Numbered from the stretch's first letter, positions 39,092 through 48,454 are shown. The stretch: DNA of 49,667 nt from an uncultured Actinomycetes bacterium (GCA_903899845.1 CAIUKV010000229.1:1-49667), one strand, 5' to 3'. Notes: generated by a model not told the origin, from the sequence alone. Numbers and translations are program-made.

Positions 39092-40315
39092 TCAGCGGGC
39101 CTCGATCCGGAACACGCCCCGGGTCTGCGACACCACGTGGAGCGTCCCGTCGTCGGTCGCGCCGAACGACGTCGGCGACGGCACCGTGACGCCGAGGTCG
39201 CGGACCCGGGTGCGGCCGTCGTCGCGGATGCGGACGGCCCGGATGCGGCCGTCGCAGTAGTCCGAGAACACGTACCACCCCCGCAGCGCAGGCAGTGACG
39301 GCGTCCGGACGACGTGGCCGCCGATGACCGAGCAGTACCCGTCGTCGTGGGAGAGCGCGAGCTGGGGCAGCACGGTGCCGGACACCTCGGCGTCCCGGAA
39401 GCGCTCGGGACCCTCGAAGCGGTTCCAGCCGAGGTTCGCCCCGGCGGCGACGTCGGGCGTGAGGCGGGTCACCTCCTCGAACCGGCTGCCGCCCACGTCG
39501 GCGATCCAAAGGTCGCCGGTGGCATCGTCGAACGAGAAGCGCCACGGGTTGCGCAGGCCGAGCACGTACACCTCGGCGCGTCCGCCCCCGCCGACGAAGG
39601 GGTTGTCGGCGGGCACGGAGTAGGACGCGTCCCCGGCCGGGGCGGGGTCGATGCGCAGGACCTTGCCGAGGAGCGAGCGGGGGCTCTGCGCGTTCCCGCC
39701 CGGGGCGTGGCCGGGCCCGGTGTCGTCCTGCCCGCCCCCGTCGCCGAGCCCGAGGTAGAGGTGGCCGTCGGGCCCGAACGCGAGCTGGCCGCCGTTGTGG
39801 TTGGCCTGGGGCTGGGGCACCGTGAGGACGGTCCGCCGGGACCCGGGATCGGGGCGCCCGCCGGCGACGGTGAGCTCGTCCACCACGGTGTCGCCCGAGT
39901 CGAGGGCGGAGTAGTGCACGTAGAGGCGGCCGCCGTCGGGTGCGAACGCGAGGCCGAGCAGGCCCTGCTCGCCCCGGGCCCGGGTGCGGTCGGTCAGGTC
40001 GAGCACCGCCACCGGGGCGCGGCCCGGGCGCAGGGCCAGCACCCGACCCGACTGCTGCGCGAGGTAGAGCGCCCGATCACCGGGTCGCGACGCGAGCGCG
40101 GTGCCGCCGGGCACGTCGGCGACCGGGACGAGGCGGATCGCGGCGCGCCGGGACGGCTCGGCCGCGTCGGCGGGCTCCGGACCCCACCCCGGGACGCCGA
40201 CGAGGACGAGCACGCCCGTGCACACGCCGGTGAGCACCCGGCCCCACACGCGACGGACGGCGGCGCCGACACCGGGCCGAGGGGCGGACCGGGCGGGTCC
40301 GGACGCGCGCAGCAC
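39092..40315 (-). CDS. Secreted PQQ-dependent sugar (aldose) dehydrogenase-like protein
   Basis: The 407-residue protein has an Arg-containing N-terminus, a hydrophobic segment (VLTGVCTGVLVLVGVPGW) and an ADAAEP cleavage site, so it is exported. The mature beta-propeller shows GEQGLLGLAFAPD, QPQANHNGGQLAFGPDGHLYLGLGDGGGQDD, GKVLRIDP, GLRNPWRFSFD, DVGGSRFEEV and NLGWNRFEG, the signature of the GdhB/YliI family. The PQQ-binding histidine of NHNGG is present. The GTG start has TACCCT 6 bases upstream. It oxidises sugars if PQQ is available; no PQQ biosynthesis genes are in the window. Confidence 0.9.
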   Translation of the reverse strand: MLRASGPARSAPRPGVGAAVRRVWGRVLTGVCTGVLVLVGVPGWGPEPADAAEPSRRAAIRLVPVADVPGGTALASRPGDRALYLAQQSGRVLALRPGRAPVAVLDLTDRTRARGEQGLLGLAFAPDGGRLYVHYSALDSGDTVVDELTVAGGRPDPGSRRTVLTVPQPQANHNGGQLAFGPDGHLYLGLGDGGGQDDTGPGHAPGGNAQSPRSLLGKVLRIDPAPAGDASYSVPADNPFVGGGGRAEVYVLGLRNPWRFSFDDATGDLWIADVGGSRFEEVTRLTPDVAAGANLGWNRFEGPERFRDAEVSGTVLPQLALSHDDGYCSVIGGHVVRTPSLPALRGWYVFSDYCDGRIRAVRIRDDGRTRVRDLGVTVPSPTSFGATDDGTLHVVSQTRGVFRIEAR

Positions 40316-40321
40316 GCGAAA

Positions 40322-40327
40322 AGGGTA
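40322..40327 (-). promoter_or_regulatory. -10 box (TACCCT on minus strand) of the sugar dehydrogenase gene
   Basis: TACCCT, 6 bases, GTG 40315. Leaderless-type spacing. Confidence 0.5.
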
Positions 40328-40375
40328 CGGGCCCGGTCCGGGGGCCCCGGCGCGAGGGCACCCGTCGCCGCCGCG

Positions 40376-40381
40376 TACGAT
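40376..40381 (+). promoter_or_regulatory. -10 box (TACGAT) of the ApgM-family gene
   Basis: TACGAT is followed by 6 bases and GTG 40388, a leaderless-type start. It makes this gene transcriptionally independent of the upstream esterase. Confidence 0.5.
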
Positions 40382-40387
40382 GCGCTC

Positions 40388-41542
40388 GTGAAGTACGTGG
40401 TCCTGGTCCCCGACGGCTGCGCCGACGAGCCCAACGCCGAGCTCGGTGGTCGCACCCCGCTCGAGGTCGCGACGATGCCCCATCTCGCTGCGCTCGCGGC
40501 GCAGGGCGAGGTCGGCAGGGCCGCGGTCATCCCGCCGGGGCTCCCGCCGGGCAGCGACGTCGGGAACATGGCGATCCTGGGGTACGACCCCGCCCGCTAC
40601 CACACCGGCCGCGCCCCGATCGAGGCGGCGGCGATGGGGGTGGCGCTCGGGCCCGACGAGGTCGCGTTCCGCTGCAACCTCGTCACCGTCGACGACGCGG
40701 GCACGATGGTCGACTTCGCGGCCGGGCACATCTCGAGCGCCCAGAGCCACCCGATCGTGGCCGCGCTCGACCGCACGCTCGGTGCCGGTCGCGACGGCGT
40801 GCGCTTCCACCCCGGCGTCGAGTACCGCCACCTGTGCGTCGCCCCGGCCGACTGGGCCGACGCGGAGTGCGTCCCGCCCCACGATCTCACCGGGCAGCCC
40901 GCCGTGTGGCCCGAGGGCGCGGCGGCACCGAAGCTGCGCGCGCTGATGGACGCGTCGCGGCCCGTCGTGGCCGCCGCGGCCGCCGAGGTCGGGTCGGTGG
41001 CGACCCAGATCTGGCTGTGGGGCCAGGGGGTGGCCCCGGTGATGCCGCGCTTCGCCGATCGGTTCGGGGTCGAGGGCCGACTCAGCTCGGCGGTCGACCT
41101 CGTGCGCGGGCTCGGCGTGCTCACCGGGCTCGACGTCGTCGACGTGCCCGGCGCGACCGCCGGGTTCGACAACGACTACGCCGGTCAGCTCGGTGCATGC
41201 CTCGCCTCGCTCGCCGATCGCGACTTCTTCCTGCTGCACGTCGAGGCGACCGACGAGGCGGGCCACCAGAACGCGGTGGCCCAGAAGGTGACCGAGCTCG
41301 AGCGCTGGGACGCCGAGATCATCGGACCGCTGGTCGCAGCCCTCGACGGGGAGCCCTACCGCGTGCTGCTGCTGCCCGATCACGCCACTCCGTGCGCGCG
41401 GATGACCCACACCGCGGACCCGGTGCCCTACCTCCTGTTCGACTCCACCCGACCGGGCCCGGGGGGCGCGTACACCGAGTCGGGGGTGGCCGGTCGTCCG
41501 GCGGTCGTCGCCCACGACCTGATGGCCCGGCTCGTCGCCTGA
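40388..41542 (+). CDS. ApgM/COG3635 alkaline-phosphatase-superfamily protein: phosphoglycerate mutase or homoserine-kinase analogue
   Basis: The 384-residue protein has the ApgM landmarks: VVLVPDGCADEP (metal Asp), PPGSDVGNMAILGYDP (Ser 56, the phospho-acceptor in mutases), GRAPIEAAAMG, FRCNLV, FHPGVEYRHL, VDVPGATAGFDNDY, LLHVEATDEAGHQ and LPDHATP with metal ligands. The family contains archaeal-type phosphoglycerate mutases and a subgroup annotated as proposed homoserine kinase because it sits with hom and thrC where thrB is absent. Here it lies between thrC and rho, the position of thrB in Mycobacterium. I favour the homoserine-kinase role. The start is set by its -10 box. Confidence 0.87.
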   Translation: MKYVVLVPDGCADEPNAELGGRTPLEVATMPHLAALAAQGEVGRAAVIPPGLPPGSDVGNMAILGYDPARYHTGRAPIEAAAMGVALGPDEVAFRCNLVTVDDAGTMVDFAAGHISSAQSHPIVAALDRTLGAGRDGVRFHPGVEYRHLCVAPADWADAECVPPHDLTGQPAVWPEGAAAPKLRALMDASRPVVAAAAAEVGSVATQIWLWGQGVAPVMPRFADRFGVEGRLSSAVDLVRGLGVLTGLDVVDVPGATAGFDNDYAGQLGACLASLADRDFFLLHVEATDEAGHQNAVAQKVTELERWDAEIIGPLVAALDGEPYRVLLLPDHATPCARMTHTADPVPYLLFDSTRPGPGGAYTESGVAGRPAVVAHDLMARLVA

Positions 41543-41547
41543 TCCGG

Positions 41548-41553
41548 TAGTCT
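41548..41553 (+). promoter_or_regulatory. -10 box (TAGTCT) of rho
   Basis: TAGTCT just after the ApgM-family stop precedes a leader of about 170 bases before the rho ATG. No clear -35 box. Confidence 0.4.
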
Positions 41554-41728
41554 CGGCCCCGTCGCCCCTGCGACGCCGGGAATCCCGTCGGGACCGGCCG
41601 CCCATCGCCCGACGACTCCCTCGCCGGGCGGGTGGCCCCCCGCAGACCCGGAGTGGCCCGGACCCCGGGTCCCGCCCGAACCGCCCGTGCACGTGCCGTG
41701 CCGGGCCCCGACCGGGAGCACCACTGCC
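41554..41728 (+). other. rho 5' leader
   Basis: A GC-rich leader of about 175 bases with a small perfect inverted repeat (CGGGA-A-TCCCG, about 41578-41588) and C-rich unpaired stretches. Long leaders allow Rho to terminate its own mRNA in known bacteria; that this happens here is inferred. No upstream reading frame with a good ribosome-binding site is evident. Confidence 0.4.
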
Positions 41729-43417
41729 ATGAGCACCCCCGAGCTCGACCGTTCCCTGCTCGAGCGCAAGGACCGCGACGAGCTGCACGCGATCGCCGGC
41801 GCGGTCGGGGTCAAGGCCCCGACCCGCATGCGCAAGGCGGACCTGATCACCGCCATCCTCGACGCCGCCGGCGCGGCCGCTCCGTCGGCCGCGGCGAAGC
41901 CGCGCACCGTCCGCTCGGCCCGGGCCTCGGCCGTCGCGGCCGCCTCGGTCGAGGCGATCGCCGCCGAGGAGAACGCCCTCGCCGCCGACGCGGCCGAGCC
42001 CGAGATCGCCCCCCGACCGCGGCGGAGCCCGGCGTCGGCGCGCGCCGCCGAGCCGGAGGCGGCGGAGGTCCCGGCGGAGCCCGGCCCCGATCCGGAACCG
42101 GCGGACGACCCCGGCCCGGCCGCAGCGCCGGTGGTGCGCGACGACCAGGACCGCGAGGTCGTCGCGTTCGAGCACGACGACGACATGGGCGGGGGCGACG
42201 GGGGTGCCCGGCGCCGACGCCGCGGCCGCGGTCGCAACCGTCCGTTCGGCGAGGGTGAGGTCCGGCCCGGCGTCGACGGCTCGGGTGAGCCGGTCGCGGT
42301 GGCCGGACTGCTCGAGCTGCGCGACGAGGGCTACGGCTTCCTGCGCACGACCGGCTTCCTCGCCGGCGCGACCGACGTGTACGTGTCGGCCTCGCAGGTG
42401 CGTCGGTTCTCGCTGCGCAAGGGCGACCGGCTCGAGGGCGCGTCGCGACCGCAGGCGAGCAACGAGAAGTACCCCGCGCTGCTCCGGGTCGACACGGTCA
42501 ACGGGCTGTCTACCGACGAAGCCCGCCAGCGCCCCCGGTTCGATTCGCTCACGCCGTTGTTCCCCGACGAGCGGCTGCGGCTGGAGCAGCCCGACAACCC
42601 GGGGGAGATCACCGGTCGGATGATCGACCTGCTCGCGCCGATCGGCAAGGGGCAGCGCGGACTCGTGGTGTCACCGCCGAAGTCGGGCAAGACCACGGTG
42701 CTCAAGCACATCGTGGCGGCGATCGAGCGCAACCACCCGGATGTGCACGTGCTCGTGCTGCTCGTCGACGAGCGGCCCGAGGAGGTCACCGACATGCACC
42801 GCCACATGCAGCGGGGCGAGGTGATCGCGAGCACGTTCGACCGGCCGTCGGAGGAGCACGCCCAGGTGGCCGAGCTCGCGATCGAGCGGGCCAAGCGCCT
42901 GGTCGAGATGGGTCGCGACGTCGTGGTCGTGCTCGACGGCATCACCCGCCTGGCCCGGGCCTACAACCTCGTGGCCCCGGCCTCCGGACGGGTCCTGTCG
43001 GGTGGGGTCGACGCCGCTGCGCTGTACCCCCCCAAGCGGATCTTCGGGGCGGCCCGCAACCTGGAGGAGGGCGGCTCGCTCACCATCCTCGCCACCGCGC
43101 TGGTCGACACCGGATCGAGGATGGACGAGGTGATCTTCGAGGAGTTCAAGGGCACCGGGAACATGGAGCTGCGGCTCGACCGCCGCCTCGCCGAGCGCCG
43201 GATCTACCCGGCCGTCGACGTCCGGCAGTCCGGGACCCGGCACGAGGAGCTGCTCTTCACCCGGGGCCAGCTCAACCAGATCTGGAAGCTGCGCCGGGTC
43301 CTCGACGCGCTCGAGGACGGCGCCGGGATCGAGCTGCTGGTCGAGAAGCTCCGCTCCACCAAGAGCAACGAGGAGTTCCTGACCGAGATGGCCAAGGCGG
43401 CCGACGGCGGCCGCTGA
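41729..43417 (+). CDS. rho: Transcription termination factor Rho
   Basis: The 562-residue protein starts [22 protein letters not shown]. The Rho_N helical domain is at residues 5-45. An actinobacterial insertion rich in Ala, Pro, Glu and Asp covers about 50-150, followed by a basic [14 protein letters not shown] patch. The RNA-binding cold-shock-like domain has [11 protein letters not shown]. The ATPase part has the P-loop SPPKSGKTT (about 315-323), [22 protein letters not shown] and [12 protein letters not shown]. The hexamer terminates transcription in the cytoplasm. It is followed by rpmE, as in Mycobacterium. Confidence 0.97.
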   Translation: MSTPELDRSLLERKDRDELHAIAGAVGVKAPTRMRKADLITAILDAAGAAAPSAAAKPRTVRSARASAVAAASVEAIAAEENALAADAAEPEIAPRPRRSPASARAAEPEAAEVPAEPGPDPEPADDPGPAAAPVVRDDQDREVVAFEHDDDMGGGDGGARRRRRGRGRNRPFGEGEVRPGVDGSGEPVAVAGLLELRDEGYGFLRTTGFLAGATDVYVSASQVRRFSLRKGDRLEGASRPQASNEKYPALLRVDTVNGLSTDEARQRPRFDSLTPLFPDERLRLEQPDNPGEITGRMIDLLAPIGKGQRGLVVSPPKSGKTTVLKHIVAAIERNHPDVHVLVLLVDERPEEVTDMHRHMQRGEVIASTFDRPSEEHAQVAELAIERAKRLVEMGRDVVVVLDGITRLARAYNLVAPASGRVLSGGVDAAALYPPKRIFGAARNLEEGGSLTILATALVDTGSRMDEVIFEEFKGTGNMELRLDRRLAERRIYPAVDVRQSGTRHEELLFTRGQLNQIWKLRRVLDALEDGAGIELLVEKLRSTKSNEEFLTEMAKAADGGR

Positions 43418-43440
43418 GGCCGAGGGCACCCCGCCGGGGC

Positions 43441-43457
43441 GCGCCGGCCCCCGGCGC
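43441..43457 (+). terminator. Hairpin GCGCCGG-CCC-CCGGCGC after rho
   Basis: A perfect 7-bp GC stem with a 3-base loop lies 24 bases after the rho stop and 2 bases before the rpmE -10 box. There is no T tract. Confidence 0.5.
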
Positions 43458-43459
43458 CC

Positions 43460-43465
43460 TACTAT
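43460..43465 (+). promoter_or_regulatory. -10 box (TACTAT) of rpmE
   Basis: TACTAT is followed by about 27 bases to the rpmE ATG, with GGAGCG as ribosome-binding site. The transcript therefore has a short leader. Confidence 0.5.
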
Positions 43466-43492
43466 GGCGAGTCACCAAGGCATGGAGCGATC

Positions 43493-43708
43493 ATGAAGGC
43501 TGACATCCACCCCACCTACGACACCTGCACCGTCCGCTGCTCGTGCGGCAACGTGTTCGAGACGCGGTCCACGGTCTCGGAGTTGCGGGTGGAGCTGTGC
43601 TCCGAGTGCCACCCCTTCTACACGGGCAAGCAGAAGCTGGTCGACACCGGTGGTCGGGTCGAGCGCTTCCAGCGCCGGTACGCCAAGGCCCAGGGCACCA
43701 AGAAGTAG
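43493..43708 (+). CDS. rpmE: 50S ribosomal protein L31 (zinc-binding type)
   Basis: The 71-residue protein [19 protein letters not shown] carries the C+ zinc set, C16-x-C18 (RCSCG) and C36-x2-C39 (LCSECH). It ends [14 protein letters not shown]31 bridges the ribosomal subunits; zinc-type L31 is replaced under zinc limitation in relatives. GGAG lies 6 bases before the ATG. The DUF1385 gene follows 4 bases later. Confidence 0.97.
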   Translation: MKADIHPTYDTCTVRCSCGNVFETRSTVSELRVELCSECHPFYTGKQKLVDTGGRVERFQRRYAKAQGTKK

Positions 43709-43712
43709 CGCC

Positions 43713-44660
43713 GTGCCGAGCCGCACCCCGCCCCGCTACCTCGGCGGCCAGGCCGTCATGGAGGGGGTCATGATGCGCGGCCCCCGCACGTGGGCGGTCG
43801 CGGTGCGGAACCTCGACGGCGAGGTCGAGGTCGTCACCCACGAGGCACCCACGTGGGCGGAGCGCTGGGCGAAGATCCCGGTCCTGCGCGGGATCATGGG
43901 TCTCGGCGAGTCGATGAGCCTCGGGTTCAAGGCGCTCGCGTGGTCGGCCGACCGGCAGATCCCCGAGGAGGAGCGGATCTCCTCCAAGGCCATGGGTGTG
44001 ACCATGGGCGTGGCGTTCGCGCTGTTCACCACGATCTTCATCCTGATCCCGGCCTTCGTGAACCGGGGGGTGTCGTCGTACTTCGGGGTCGAGGGCTTCG
44101 CCTTCCACCTGGTGGAGGGCGGCATCCGCCTGGCCATCTTCCTCGGCTACCTGCTGCTGATCGGGCTGATCCCCGACATCAAGCGCGTGTACCAGTACCA
44201 CGGCGCCGAGCACAAGGCCATCGCCGCCTACGAGAACGGGGTCGAGGTCACGGCCGAGTCGGCGCAGCGGTTCTCGACCGACCACGTCCGCTGCGGCACC
44301 AACTTCCTGCTCACGGTCATGGCCGTCACGATCGTCGTCTACTCGTTCGTCGGCCGGCCGTCGCTGCCGTGGCTGATCGCCTCGCGCATCCTGCTGATCC
44401 CGCTCGTCGCGGGGCTCGCCTACGAGGTGATCCGCTTCGCCGCCGGCCACATGCAGTGGGCCTGGGTCCGGGTGCTCATGAAGCCGGGCCTGCTGCTGCA
44501 GAAGCTCACCACGCGCGAGCCGACGCTCGACCAGGTCGAGATCGCGGTCACCTCGCTGCGAGCGGTGCTCACCGCCGAGCAGCTCGCCGAGGTCGAGGCC
44601 CGTGCCGCCCGGCCCACCCCGGCTCCGGCGCCGGGGACCCCGGCGTTCGGCACCGCCTGA
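43713..44660 (+). CDS. DUF1385 family membrane protein (YqhQ-like)
   Basis: The 315-residue protein begins RYLGGQAVMEGVMMRGP, the DUF1385 signature, and contains YQYHGAEHKAIAAYE and VRCGTNFLLTVM with several membrane segments (ALFTTIFILIPAFV, AIFLGYLLLIGLI and others). The family is conserved beside rpmE and prfA in many bacteria, and its function is not settled. The GTG is 4 bases after the rpmE stop. The C-terminal tail is Pro/Ala-rich. Confidence 0.9.
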   Translation: MPSRTPPRYLGGQAVMEGVMMRGPRTWAVAVRNLDGEVEVVTHEAPTWAERWAKIPVLRGIMGLGESMSLGFKALAWSADRQIPEEERISSKAMGVTMGVAFALFTTIFILIPAFVNRGVSSYFGVEGFAFHLVEGGIRLAIFLGYLLLIGLIPDIKRVYQYHGAEHKAIAAYENGVEVTAESAQRFSTDHVRCGTNFLLTVMAVTIVVYSFVGRPSLPWLIASRILLIPLVAGLAYEVIRFAAGHMQWAWVRVLMKPGLLLQKLTTREPTLDQVEIAVTSLRAVLTAEQLAEVEARAARPTPAPAPGTPAFGTA

Positions 44661-44743
44661 GCGCCGGCTGAGAGCCGCGCTCCCGCGCGCATCTCTGAGG
44701 CGGGCTTCACGGTTCCATCATCCGGGACGCCGATCCTCGGTGC

Positions 44744-46021
44744 ATGGCCCGAGCCGATCTCGTCGCCCACGTCTACCGGCGCCTGTCGATGGGGCCGCAG
44801 CCCGATCTCGTGGCGTCGACGCGGACGCCCGCCGATGCGATCGCTCGCGCCCTCGACCTCTCGGCCCCCGCGGCGACGCCCGCGGCGTTCATGCCGCCGA
44901 CCGACTTCGATGCCGCAAGGGACTTCACCCAGATCCTCCCCGTGCTCGCATGGTGGATCGGGCGGATGCAGGACAGTCCGCGCCTGATCGAGGAGCGGCT
45001 GACCTGGTTCTGGCACGACCACTTCGCCACCGGCCTCCAGAAGGTGCGGGTGCCGTACCTCATGTGGCAGCAGCACCTCACGATCCGTCGGAACGCGACC
45101 GGGAACTTCGCGACGCTCCTGCGCGAGATCAGCCGGGACCCGGCGATGCTCGTCTATCTCGACGGTACGACCAACTCCGCCCAGAGTCGCAACGAGAACT
45201 TCGGGCGCGAGGTGATGGAGCTCTTCACGCTGGGGCGGGGGCCGTACACCGAGCAGGACGTGGTCGAGGTGGCGCGGGCGAGCACGGGCTGGGTGAACCA
45301 CATTCCGGGCCGCCCCGGGGCGCGGGGCCTCGACAACCCACCGTGGACTTCGACCTTCGTGCCGGCCCGGTTCGACTCGGGACCGAAGACGATCCTCGGC
45401 CGCACGGGCAATTTCGATCTCGACGGAGCCCTCGGCGTCCTGCTCGACCACGACGCCACGGCGGAGCACGTCGCCGGGAAGCTCTACCGCGCCATCGTGG
45501 GCCGACGCCCGTCCGCCGCCACCGTCCGGCGCCTGGGTGCGCGCTTTCGCGACTCGGGCTACGAGATCCTCCCGTTGGTCGAGGCCATCGTCGACCTGCC
45601 CGACTTCCTCGCCGGCGCATCGGTGGGCGTCAAGCCCCGCTCACCGGTCGAGAAGCTCGTCGGTCTGGTGCAGGCGGTGCCGCCGCCCACGGGCGGGCTG
45701 GGAGCCGTCGGCTCGGGTGGCCGCCCGTCCGGGGTCACCGGTGCGCTGCGTGTGCTCGGGTACGTCCCGTTCGCGCCCCCGAACGTGGCCGGGTTCCCCG
45801 AGGGGGACGCGTTGATCGGCCCGCACCAGCTCGTCCACACGATGGATCTGCTCTCGGTGTACCCGCGCCGTCCACCCGTGCCGCCGGCGCTCGATGATCT
45901 CCTCGCACGGTTCGCGCTGATCGACGTGAGCGACCGGACCCGCAGGGTGCTGAGCCGGGAGCCCGATCCAGCCCGTCGCCTCGCCTTGGTCCTGGCGTCG
46001 CCCGAGTACGCGGTCGTCTGA
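44744..46021 (+). CDS. DUF1800 family protein
   Basis: The 425-residue protein belongs to DUF1800: LTWFWHDHFATGLQKV, NATGNFATLLREISRDPAMLVYLDG, NENFGREVMELFTLG and FVPARFDSG are characteristic. The family nearly always occurs with a DUF1501 gene, as here, and its function is unknown; it may concern a secreted or cell-surface process. No signal peptide is seen at this start. The stop shares one base with the ATG of the DUF1501 gene. Confidence 0.9.
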   Translation: MARADLVAHVYRRLSMGPQPDLVASTRTPADAIARALDLSAPAATPAAFMPPTDFDAARDFTQILPVLAWWIGRMQDSPRLIEERLTWFWHDHFATGLQKVRVPYLMWQQHLTIRRNATGNFATLLREISRDPAMLVYLDGTTNSAQSRNENFGREVMELFTLGRGPYTEQDVVEVARASTGWVNHIPGRPGARGLDNPPWTSTFVPARFDSGPKTILGRTGNFDLDGALGVLLDHDATAEHVAGKLYRAIVGRRPSAATVRRLGARFRDSGYEILPLVEAIVDLPDFLAGASVGVKPRSPVEKLVGLVQAVPPPTGGLGAVGSGGRPSGVTGALRVLGYVPFAPPNVAGFPEGDALIGPHQLVHTMDLLSVYPRRPPVPPALDDLLARFALIDVSDRTRRVLSREPDPARRLALVLASPEYAVV

Positions 46022-47316
46022 TGGACGCCGGACGTCCTGGGGTGCCCGACGCCGACGCGCTCGGTTGGAGCCGTCGCCGCTTCCTCGCCGGAGCCGGGTT
46101 GGTCGCGGGTGCGGTCGTCGCTGGGCACACCCTGTCGGTCTGGGGTCGTCCCGTCGAAGGCGCAGCGCCGACGATCGCGCCGGCGCGCCGGTCCTCCTCC
46201 CGGATCGTCGTGATCGCGGAGCTCGCCGGGGGCAACGACGCGCTCGACACGGTCATCCCGTTCGCCGACCCCCGCTACCGATCGCTGCGGCCGACGCTCG
46301 CACCGACGTCGCCGCTCCCGCTGGACGAGACTTCGGCACTGCACCCCCGACTGGTGCGGCTGGCCGAGCGCTACCGATCCGGCCAGGTTGCGATCGTCGA
46401 AGGGGTCGGTGTGCCCGACAACGATCTCTCGCACTTCGCCTCGCTCGCGACGTGGTGGTCGGGTCGCCCCGGGGATCCGGGCGCCACCGGCTGGCTCGGA
46501 CGCCATCTCGACCGGACGGTCGGGTTCGACGACCCTCTCGCCGGGGTCGTGATCGGACCCGGTCCGTCGCCGGCGCTCACCGGGGCGGCCTCGTTCACGA
46601 CGAGCATCGCCGATGCCCGCGGCCTCACGCCCCGGGGGCCGGCGTGGTTGGCGGCCGACGCCGCACTGCTCGATGCGTGGGCGGACATGGGCCGGGCCCG
46701 CGGGTCACGCCGACACCTCGAGGACGAGGTCCGTCGCTCGGTCGCCGCCACCGACGAGGCGCGCACCGAGCTCGCCCGCGCCTTGGGAGGCGGGACCGGT
46801 GATGCAGAGGCGGCCGACCCCACCGGACCCGGCGAGGGCACTGCGACCGCAGCGTTCGCGGTCGCGGCCCGTCTGGTCACCGGCCCCCGCCCACCGCAGG
46901 TCGTGTACCTCACCGATCTCGGTGACTTCGACACCCACGAGGGGCAGGCGGGGCGCCGGGCGGCGCTCATGGGCGACCTCGATGCGGGCATCGACGCATT
47001 CCTGCGGGCGGTCGAGGCCGCCGGGCGGGCCGACGACGTCATCGTCGTGACCGTCTCGGAGTTCGGGCGCCGGGCCCAGGAGAACGGGAACGGGACCGAC
47101 CACGGCAACGCCGGCACGCACTTCGTGGTCGGAGCACCGGTGGCGGGCGGTCGCTACGGGCGCCCGACCTCGCTCGGCACCCTCGACGCCCGCGGCAACC
47201 TGCCCGTCGCCGTCGACTACCGCGATCTCTACGCAACCGTCCTCGGCTGGCTCGACGCCGATCCCGAAGCGATCCTCGGGCCCGGGTTCACCCCCCAGGA
47301 CGTCTTCACCACGTAG
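46021..47316 (+). CDS. DUF1501 family protein with Tat signal
   Basis: The 431-residue protein has a twin-arginine signal, SRRRFLAGAGLVAGAVVAG, so it is exported folded. The DUF1501 domain, related to the alkaline phosphatase/sulfatase superfamily, has AELAGGNDALDTVIPFADP, LGDFDTHEGQ, VVTVSEFGRRAQENGNGTDHGNAGTHFVVG and DYRDLYATVL. The pair DUF1800/DUF1501 is coupled and sits between DUF1385 and prfA, which are adjacent or closer in other genomes. No substrate is known. Confidence 0.9.
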   Translation: MDAGRPGVPDADALGWSRRRFLAGAGLVAGAVVAGHTLSVWGRPVEGAAPTIAPARRSSSRIVVIAELAGGNDALDTVIPFADPRYRSLRPTLAPTSPLPLDETSALHPRLVRLAERYRSGQVAIVEGVGVPDNDLSHFASLATWWSGRPGDPGATGWLGRHLDRTVGFDDPLAGVVIGPGPSPALTGAASFTTSIADARGLTPRGPAWLAADAALLDAWADMGRARGSRRHLEDEVRRSVAATDEARTELARALGGGTGDAEAADPTGPGEGTATAAFAVAARLVTGPRPPQVVYLTDLGDFDTHEGQAGRRAALMGDLDAGIDAFLRAVEAAGRADDVIVVTVSEFGRRAQENGNGTDHGNAGTHFVVGAPVAGGRYGRPTSLGTLDARGNLPVAVDYRDLYATVLGWLDADPEAILGPGFTPQDVFTT

Positions 47317-47363
47317 GACCGGGGCGTCGACTCCGAGCACCGGGGGTGCGGACCGGAGCCCGG

Positions 47364-47369
47364 TACCGT
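47364..47369 (+). promoter_or_regulatory. -10 box (TACCGT) of prfA
   Basis: TACCGT, 8 bases, GTG 47378. GGGAG in between is too near the GTG for a good ribosome-binding site. Confidence 0.45.
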
Positions 47370-47377
47370 TGGGAGCC

Positions 47378-48454
47378 GTGTTCGAGCAGCTCGACGAGTT
47401 GGTCGCCGAGTTCACCGAGCTCGAGGGCCGTCTCCCCGCCGTCTTCGCCTCGGGCGACCAGCGGGCGGCCCGTGACGCGGGCCGACGTCACGCCGAGCTC
47501 AAGCCCTTGGTCGAGGCCTACCTCGCGTTCCGGACGGCCGAGACCGACCTGCGCGACGCCCGGGAGCTGCTCGACGGCGAGGCGGACCCCGACATGCGCG
47601 ACTACCTCCGCACCGAGATCGCCGACCGCGAGACCGCGCTCGAGGACCTTGCGGGCGAGATCCGCGAGCTGCTGGTGCCCCGTGACCCCGACGACGGCAA
47701 GAACGTCATCCTGGAGATCCGTGGCGCCGAGGGCGGCGAGGAGGCCAACCTCTGGGCGGGCGACCTGTTCCGCATGTACGACGCCTACGCCCGCCGGCAC
47801 GGATGGCGGGTCGAGGCGCTGTCGAGTCAGCCGTCGGACATGGGGGGCTTCCGCGAGGTCACGCTCGTCGTCAAGGGCGACGACGCCTGGGCGCGGCTCA
47901 AGTACGAAGCCGGGCCGCACCGGGTGCAGCGCGTCCCGGCCACCGAGAGCCAGGGGCGGATCCACACCAGCGCCGCGACGGTGGCGGTGCTCCCCGAAGC
48001 CGAGGAGATCGACGTCGTCATCGACCCCAACGACCTCGAGATCGACGTCTACCGGTCGAGCGGCCCGGGCGGCCAGTCGGTGAACACGACCGACTCGGCG
48101 GTCCGCATGACCCACACGCCGACCGGCTTGGTGGTCACCTGCCAGGACGAGAAGAGCCAGCTGCAGAACAAGGAGAAGGCGCTGCGCATCCTGCGCTCCC
48201 GGCTCCTGCAGGTGGAGCGCGAGCGTCAGGAGGCCGAGCTCGCCGACGCCCGTCGGAGCCAGGTCAAGAGCGGTGGTCGCTCCGAGAAGATCCGCACCTA
48301 CAACTTCAAGGAGAACCGGGTCACCGACCACCGGATCAAGGTGACGGTGCAGGCGCTCGACCAGGTGCTGGCGGGCGGTGAGGCCCTCGACGAGATCGTC
48401 GACGCGCTCGCGGCCGACGAGCGCCGGCGCCAGCTGGGCGATGGCGCCCCGTAA
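47378..48454 (+). CDS. prfA: Peptide chain release factor 1
   Basis: The 358-residue class I release factor has the stop-codon-reading region ending [20 protein letters not shown], in which PAT is the RF1-type tripeptide for UAA and UAG. The catalytic GGQ lies in [16 protein letters not shown] near residue 231, and [14 protein letters not shown] follows. The GTG start is chosen from the -10 box and the family N-terminus ([11 protein letters not shown]). The end overlaps prmC, whose product methylates the GGQ glutamine. Confidence 0.97.
   Translation: MFEQLDELVAEFTELEGRLPAVFASGDQRAARDAGRRHAELKPLVEAYLAFRTAETDLRDARELLDGEADPDMRDYLRTEIADRETALEDLAGEIRELLVPRDPDDGKNVILEIRGAEGGEEANLWAGDLFRMYDAYARRHGWRVEALSSQPSDMGGFREVTLVVKGDDAWARLKYEAGPHRVQRVPATESQGRIHTSAATVAVLPEAEEIDVVIDPNDLEIDVYRSSGPGGQSVNTTDSAVRMTHTPTGLVVTCQDEKSQLQNKEKALRILRSRLLQVERERQEAELADARRSQVKSGGRSEKIRTYNFKENRVTDHRIKVTVQALDQVLAGGEALDEIVDALAADERRRQLGDGAP

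Noticed and set aside
39092-42175. A 1027-codon minus-strand frame that would extend the sugar dehydrogenase far upstream
   Set aside because: The upstream two-thirds are antisense to the ApgM-family gene and rho. The true start at 40315 has a signal peptide and a -10 box at 6 bases.
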